Origin: Actinomycetes bacterium
GTDB taxonomy: Bacteria; Actinomycetota; Acidimicrobiia; Acidimicrobiales; RAAP-2
Assembly: GCA_021831125.1 (NCBI GenBank)
Contig: JAKBNI010000002.1
Location: forward strand, 1 to 60,338
Length of the DNA stretch: 60,338 bases
Reading direction: 5' to 3'
The position numbers and the translations under genes were made by a program. Shown here piece after piece: positions 56,187 to 60,338 of this stretch. Numbering within the stretch: the first letter of the stretch is position 1; each line of letters opens with the position of its first letter. The notes under the pieces were generated by a model. It was not told where the DNA came from. It did not search any database and saw only the letters and a program-made list of their open reading frames with translations.

Positions 56187-57335
56187 GTGAGCGTCGAGTG
56201 GGCGAGCCTCGCCGAGTTGCGCGCGCGCACGAGCGCGAAGTGGCGCCGCTACGGCGAGGACGTCCTGCCCCTGTGGGTGGCCGAGATGGACGCGCGTCTG
56301 GCGCCTCCGGTGCGCGAGGCCCTCGAGGGGGTGCTCGCGCGCGGTGACACGGGCTACCCGTGGGGCTCCGGCTACGCCGACGCGTACCGGGGCTTCGCGC
56401 GGGCGCGCTGGGGCTGGGACGGCCCGGGGCCCGACGCGATGACCCTCGTGCCCGACGTGATGCACGGCGTCGCCGAGGCGCTGGCCCTGCTCGGGGGCCC
56501 CGGTGACCCGGTCGTGGTAACCCCTCCCGTCTATCCCCCCTTCTTCGCGGTGGCGGCGCGGGCGCGCCGGCCGGTCCTCGAGGCGCCGCTCGACGCCCGG
56601 GGCCGGATCGACCCCGCGACCCTGGAGCCGGCCCTCGTCCGGGCCGCGGCGACGAGCCCGCGGGCGGTGCTCGTGCTCTCGAACCCCCACAACCCCACCG
56701 GCACCGTCCCCACGCTCGAGGAGCTCGCCCTTGTGGCGGCGCTCGCGCGACGCCACGGGGTGAGCGTCGTCTCGGACGAGATCCACTCGCCGCTCGTGCT
56801 TCCCGGGGCGCGCTTCACCCCCTACCTCTCGCTCGAGGGCACCGCCGAGGACCTGGCCGTCGTCTCGGCGTCGAAGGGGTGGAACCTCGCCGGGCTGAAG
56901 GCGGCCCTCCTGCTCGCCGGACCCGCCCGGGCGACGGACCTCGCCCGGATGGACGAGAGCGTGGCCCACGGCGCGGGTCACGTCGCCGCGATCGCCCACG
57001 CGACGGCCCTCGCCTCGGGCGGGCCGTGGCTCGACGGACTGCTCGACGCGCTCGACGAGAACCGGCGACTGCTCGGTGAGCTCCTGGCCGAGCGCTTGCC
57101 CGAGGTCGGCTACCACGTGCCCGAGGGCACCTACCTCGCGTGGCTCGACTGCGCGGCGCTCGGGCTCGAGGACCCGGGTGGCTTCTTCCTCGAGGCGGCC
57201 CGCGTGGCGCTCAGCCCGGGGGCGGACTTCGGCACCGGCGGGTCGAGCGCGGTGCGCCTCAACTTCGCGACCTCCCCCTCGATCCTCACCGAAGCGCTCG
57301 AGCGGATGGCCGGGGCCCTGGCGCGCCGGCGCTGA
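56187..57335 (+). CDS. PLP-dependent aminotransferase, MalY/PatB cystathionine beta-lyase type
   Basis: The 382-residue fold-type I enzyme has KWRRYGEDVLPLWVAEMD at the N-terminus (typical of MalY/PatB), SNPHNPTGTV, VVSDEIHSPLVLPG and the PLP lysine in SASKGWNLAGLKAAL, with RLNFATS near the end. It probably cleaves C-S bonds of cystathionine or cysteine conjugates. Start is GTG, probably leaderless. It converges on the kinase gene with an 11-bp gap. Confidence 0.9.
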   Translation: MSVEWASLAELRARTSAKWRRYGEDVLPLWVAEMDARLAPPVREALEGVLARGDTGYPWGSGYADAYRGFARARWGWDGPGPDAMTLVPDVMHGVAEALALLGGPGDPVVVTPPVYPPFFAVAARARRPVLEAPLDARGRIDPATLEPALVRAAATSPRAVLVLSNPHNPTGTVPTLEELALVAALARRHGVSVVSDEIHSPLVLPGARFTPYLSLEGTAEDLAVVSASKGWNLAGLKAALLLAGPARATDLARMDESVAHGAGHVAAIAHATALASGGPWLDGLLDALDENRRLLGELLAERLPEVGYHVPEGTYLAWLDCAALGLEDPGGFFLEAARVALSPGADFGTGGSSAVRLNFATSPSILTEALERMAGALARRR

Positions 57336-57346
57336 GACCGGGCAAG

Positions 57347-58774
57347 TCAGCGGGTCGGCGCGGGCGCGGGGTGGGGCTCGCGAACGCCCGTGGGGAGCGT
57401 CGCCTCGACCACGGTGCCGATGCCGGGGGTCGAGCGAAGGACGACGACCCCCCCGAGGAGTCGCGCGCGCTCGCGCATCCCGACCAGCCCGAGCGACGCG
57501 CCGCCGGTCGCGGGTGCGGCGTGGGGGTCGAAGCCGCGGCCGTCGTCCACGACCCGCAGGTGCAGGTCCTCCTCGCCGAAGTCGAGGACCACGTCGACGT
57601 GGTGGGCGCCGGCGTGGCGCTGGGCGTTGCGCAGGGACTCCTGGACGATGCGGAACGCGCCCAGCTCGACCTCGGGGGCGAGCCGGGCCGGGCCGCCGTG
57701 GACGGCCAGGCCGATCGTGGCCTCGCCCTGGTCGTCGAACTCGGCCACGAGGCTCGAGAGCGCGGGCACGAGCCCGAGCTGGTCGAGCGCGGGCGGGCGC
57801 AGGTCGCGCGCGAGCGAGCGCAGTCGCGTCGCCGCCTCGAGCGCCTGGTTGCGCGTGCGCTCGAGCTCGCCGGCCATCTTCTCGGTGACGCCCTCGTGGT
57901 GGGCGAGCAGCTCGAGGCGCCGGGCGAGGTGCAAGAAGAGCTGGAGCGGCTCGTCGTGGAGCTCGCGCGCGAGTCGTCGGCGCTGATCCTCCTCCAGGTC
58001 GACGATCTGGCGGGCGAAGAGCCGCGCCCGCCGCTCCTCGCTGCGCTCCTCGGTCACGTCCTCGAAGCTGAGTTGGCGACGGCGCTCGTCGCTGTCGAAG
58101 GGCATGTCGACGAGGTCCAACCGATAGTCGTGGCCGTTGGCGAGCGTGAGGACCCGTCCGGACAGGTCCGCCGACTCCACGTCGGGGCCGAGGACGCGCG
58201 CCAACGGCTGGCCGGTGACCGGTCCGAAGAGGGCGATCGCCGCGGGGTTGGCGTCGCTCACGCGCTCGTCCTCGTCGAGCACGACGATGGGCGAGCGGGT
58301 CGACTCGAAGAGACGGTGGTACCCGGCCTCGACCGCCAGCGCGCGCGCGTTGGTCGAGTCGATGCGGGCCTGGGTCGTGCGCTCGGTCTCGACGCGCCGG
58401 CCGAAGACGACCGCCACCACCACGATGACCGCGAAGTTGAGCAGGTCGTCGCCCGGGTGGCCCTCGCTGTGGGGCAGGAGCAGGTCGGGCAGCCACAGGA
58501 CGAGCGACCAGGCCGTGGTGCCGAGCGAGCCCGGGAGGCCGTAGCGCAGGGCGGCGTAGCCGATCGGCACGACCAGGATCGCGACCGGCAGTCCGGAGGG
58601 GAGCACGCCGCTCGCCAGGTCGGGGTGGACGTCGAGGAAGTAGTGCAGCGCCACGATCGCGAGCACGGTCCCCTGGATGATCCAGAACGGCCCGTCGGCG
58701 AGCGGCGGGCGTACCAGTCGGTCGACGAGGCCACGCGGTCGCGGCCCGTCGGGGGGTTCAGTCGGTGCGTCCAT
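57347..58774 (-). CDS. PAS-domain sensor histidine kinase (NarL type)
   Basis: The 475-residue protein has about four or five membrane helices (residues 25-125), a PAS domain (residues 150-230: YHRLFESTRSPIVVLDED, SDANPAAIALFG), a HisKA_3 domain with RRLARELHDEPLQLFLHLAR, and an HATPase domain (FRIVQESLRNAQRHAGA, VDDGRGFDPHA, GLVGMRERARLLGG). The PAS domain could hold a small ligand or cofactor. It overlaps the regulator gene by 17 bp. Confidence 0.9.
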   Translation of the reverse strand: MDAPTEPPDGPRPRGLVDRLVRPPLADGPFWIIQGTVLAIVALHYFLDVHPDLASGVLPSGLPVAILVVPIGYAALRYGLPGSLGTTAWSLVLWLPDLLLPHSEGHPGDDLLNFAVIVVVAVVFGRRVETERTTQARIDSTNARALAVEAGYHRLFESTRSPIVVLDEDERVSDANPAAIALFGPVTGQPLARVLGPDVESADLSGRVLTLANGHDYRLDLVDMPFDSDERRRQLSFEDVTEERSEERRARLFARQIVDLEEDQRRRLARELHDEPLQLFLHLARRLELLAHHEGVTEKMAGELERTRNQALEAATRLRSLARDLRPPALDQLGLVPALSSLVAEFDDQGEATIGLAVHGGPARLAPEVELGAFRIVQESLRNAQRHAGAHHVDVVLDFGEEDLHLRVVDDGRGFDPHAAPATGGASLGLVGMRERARLLGGVVVLRSTPGIGTVVEATLPTGVREPHPAPAPTR

Positions 58775-59450
58775 GGTCCGAGGAGCTCACGAGCCGGTGG
58801 CGGATGGCGTGGGCGACGGCCTCGGTGCGCGAGGCGACGCCCAGCTTGGCGAGGATGTTCGAGACGTAGCCCTCGACCGTGCGGGTCCCGAGGGACATCT
58901 CGGTGGCGATCTGCTTGTTGGAGCGACCCTGGGCGAGGAGCTGGAGCACGCTGGTCTCGCGCGGCGTGAGCCCCCCCACCGAGGTCGGCGCCGTCTCGCG
59001 CCGGCGTACGAGCCGCTGGGAGACCTGGCGGTCGAGGACGAAGACGCCGTCGTGGACGGCGCGCACGGCGTCGACCAGCTCCTTCGCGCTGGCCGTCTTG
59101 AGCAGGTACCCCGCGACGCCGACCTCGAGGGCCTCGGCCACGTAGGCGTAGTCGTCGTAGGCGCTGAGCACGAGGACCTTGGTCGAGGGGAACTGGGCGA
59201 GCAGCGCACGCGAGAGCTCCAGCCCGCTCATCGCGGGCAGGTTCACGTCGACCAGGGCGACGTCGGGCGAGAGGGCGGCCACCGCCTCGAGGGCCTCCTC
59301 GCCCGAGCCGGCCATGCCCACCACGGCCACGGCGTCGTCCTGGGAGAGGAGCTCGCGGGTCCCCTCGCGCACCAGGGCGTGGTCGTCGACGATGAGGACG
59401 CGGATGGGGTCGGGTCCCGGGTGGCCCGTCTCGTCCTCGGTGGCGTCCAC
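58758..59450 (-). CDS. NarL/FixJ-family response regulator beside a DosR-type box
   Basis: I start at GTG 59450 (VDATEDETGHPGPD), with GGAGG 5 nt upstream. The 230-residue protein has a receiver (VLIVDDHALVREGTRELL, DVALVDVNLPAMSG, Lys in YLLKTASAKE) and a LuxR HTH (LTPRETSVLQLLAQGRSNKQIATEM, LGTRTVEGYVSNILAKLG). The recognition helix differs from DosR (TVEGYVS, not TVKNYVS), so it need not bind the DosR-like box nearby. A 12-bp dyad in its own promoter may be its site. Confidence 0.92.
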   Translation of the reverse strand: MDATEDETGHPGPDPIRVLIVDDHALVREGTRELLSQDDAVAVVGMAGSGEEALEAVAALSPDVALVDVNLPAMSGLELSRALLAQFPSTKVLVLSAYDDYAYVAEALEVGVAGYLLKTASAKELVDAVRAVHDGVFVLDRQVSQRLVRRRETAPTSVGGLTPRETSVLQLLAQGRSNKQIATEMSLGTRTVEGYVSNILAKLGVASRTEAVAHAIRHRLVSSSDHGRTD

Positions 59451-59490
59451 GCTCACCTCCCCACTGTGGCACACCCTACGGGTACGTGTG

Positions 59491-59502
59491 CGTAGTTCTA
59501 CG
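59491..59502 (-). promoter_or_regulatory. perfect dyad in the response-regulator promoter
   Basis: CGTAG-tt-CTACG is a perfect inverted repeat 41 bp before the regulator start codon, with the 2-bp centre typical of 7-2-7 NarL-type sites. Autoregulation is inferred. Confidence 0.45.
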
Positions 59503-59520
59503 GTATCAACCCGCCATGGG

Positions 59521-59556
59521 GCCCCTCCGGCGGCCCCGTGGGGACGCCGGAGGGGC
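59521..59556. repeat. long nested hairpin
   Basis: GCCCCTCCGGCG and CGCCGGAGGGGC form a 12-bp stem, with CCCC-gt-GGGG stacked inside. It lies between the divergent regulator and the 4Fe-4S gene. No T-tract follows on either strand. Confidence 0.5.
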
Positions 59557-59581
59557 GATTTGAGCCTGATTCCTGGGGCGT

Positions 59582-59595
59582 GGGACTTTAGTCCC
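59582..59595 (+). promoter_or_regulatory. DosR/DevR-type box
   Basis: GGGACTTTAGTCCC matches all 14 bases of the core of the mycobacterial DosR consensus (TTSGGGACTWWAGTCCCSAA, WW = TT). The flanks do not match. It is 106 bp before the ATG of the 4Fe-4S membrane protein. By established knowledge, DosR activates such boxes under hypoxia, NO or CO. Confidence 0.65.
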
Positions 59596-59700
59596 TTTCT
59601 GCCCGCGGTGATTGATGGTGGTGGTGCAGGCGTGGTACTACGTACACAGGTAAGTGGAACCACGGTGATACGGACGTGGCCACACGTTGGAAGGGGCGCG

Positions 59701-60338
59701 ATGGCACTTGTCACCGAGAACGAGTCGAGGTCGGGCTTCCCGCACAGCCACCAGGTCGACCCGATCCCCGTGGCCATCCGGACCCGGCCCCCGGCCGACC
59801 CCGAGGCCACGGGCCGCTTCGCCGCGACCGACCCGCCCCGGGGACTCGACGTCGCTCGCCTGAAGCGGGTCGGGGGCATCCTGCGCGACCGCCGCCTGCA
59901 GTTCTTCCTCATCCTGCCCAACCAGATCATCTTCTGGCTCGTCATCGCGATCGGGATCGTCGGCACCGTGGTGCCGGGCCTCAACTTCGCCACCGCCATC
60001 ACCTGGTACCTGTGGTTCTGCCTGGTCTTCGTGATGATGGTGGTGGTCGGGCGGGCCTGGTGCGCCATGTGCCCCTTCGGCGGCTTCGGCGAGTGGATCC
60101 AGCGGCGCAGCTTCTTCAAGCGCACCACCAAGAGCCTGGGCCTCGGGATCAAGATGCCCGAGCGGGTCGCCCAGTACGGCTTCTTGCTCTCGGTCGGGGC
60201 GTTCCTGGTGCTCACCTGGATCGAGGAGTTCTTCAACATCGCCGGGCCGGGCAACCCGATGGCCACGAGCTTCATGGTGCTCGGCATCGTCGGCACGGCG
60301 GTCGTCTTCTTCCTCACCTTCGAGCGGCGCACGTTCTG
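59701..60338 (+). CDS. NapH/polyferredoxin-like 4Fe-4S membrane protein, cut by window end
   Basis: This open-ended frame is absent from the ORF track. Its 212 visible codons start MALVTENESRSGFP behind GGAAGGGG. A polar N-terminus of about 65 residues is followed by membrane helices (FFLILPNQIIFWLVIAIGIV, LWFCLVFVMMVVVG), the GRAWCAMCPFGGFGEW motif that resembles the Cys-x2-Cys-Pro of NapH/NosR/CcoG-type quinol-linked ferredoxin proteins, and two more helices. A role in anaerobic or redox electron transfer is likely. The C-terminal ferredoxin domain would lie beyond the window. Confidence 0.7.
   Translation, partial: MALVTENESRSGFPHSHQVDPIPVAIRTRPPADPEATGRFAATDPPRGLDVARLKRVGGILRDRRLQFFLILPNQIIFWLVIAIGIVGTVVPGLNFATAITWYLWFCLVFVMMVVVGRAWCAMCPFGGFGEWIQRRSFFKRTTKSLGLGIKMPERVAQYGFLLSVGAFLVLTWIEEFFNIAGPGNPMATSFMVLGIVGTAVVFFLTFERRTF

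Noticed and set aside
56040-58496. 818-codon minus-strand ORF
   Set aside because: Antisense or out-of-frame to the PLP enzyme and the PAS kinase; Arg/Pro-rich, no motifs.
59521-59556. Hairpin before the 4Fe-4S gene as an intrinsic terminator
   Set aside because: The stem is strong but there is no T-tract on either strand, and no gene ends here; listed only as a repeat.

Overview
The window is one contiguous piece of a very GC-rich, densely packed actinobacterial chromosome that carries the replication-origin region. The protein families (DUF6049 next to MurJ, a CwlM-like protein, DUF5318, a MarP-like protease, Ino1) and the order parB-parA-rsmG-jag-yidC-yidD-rnpA-rpmH-dnaA-dnaN-recF-DUF721-gyrB-gyrA are those of Actinobacteria. 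Extreme GC, many GTG starts and the gene set suggest a deep-branching lineage such as Acidimicrobiia, but that is inference and I cannot fix a genus.

Layout. 1-124 is the tail of an IS481-type transposase. 121-4730 holds a methyltransferase, rlmN, a YjbR-like gene, an SDR dehydrogenase, a MarP-like protease and a small membrane protein. 4731-5372 is a gene-poor stretch. 5373-8556 (minus) is the rpsF-ssb-rpsR-rplI-dnaB block, followed by panB and a DUF5318 gene. 10047-11768 is padR-ino1. 12261-20783 holds cca (minus) and then DUF6049-murJ-degV-trxB-trxA-cwlM (plus). 20911-26092 (minus) is the rpmH-to-parB operon, with three perfect parS sites. dnaA starts at 26317, the likely oriC lies at 27691-27941, and dnaN-recF-DUF721-gyrB-gyrA run rightwards from there.

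The right part (35-60 kb) is more accessory: a CoA-transferase, an ABC-F ATPase, an ABC exporter with a NarL-type two-component system, a second NarL-type system whose kinase carries a PspC domain and faces a separate PspC gene, an ECF sigma factor with a membrane partner, lepB, an hsp20-merR pair, a second ABC-2 exporter, a DUF885 peptidase-like protein, a DEAD-box helicase fused to a cold-shock domain, a second hsp20, a MalY/PatB-type enzyme, a third NarL-type system, and the start of a membrane 4Fe-4S protein cut by the window end.

The most striking signals are regulatory. A perfect 14-bp core of the mycobacterial DosR/DevR dormancy box lies upstream of the terminal 4Fe-4S membrane protein, beside a NarL-type two-component system. 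Many genes that lack a Shine-Dalgarno sequence have a TANNNT-like hexamer almost exactly 6 nt before the start codon, the geometry of leaderless transcripts. Convergent genes repeatedly share one CTAG tetramer as the stop codon of both genes. Three heptamers spaced exactly 11 bp apart sit between the first ABC exporter and its two-component system.

No tRNA, rRNA or CRISPR array was recognised. All calls come from reading the sequence; no database search was possible.
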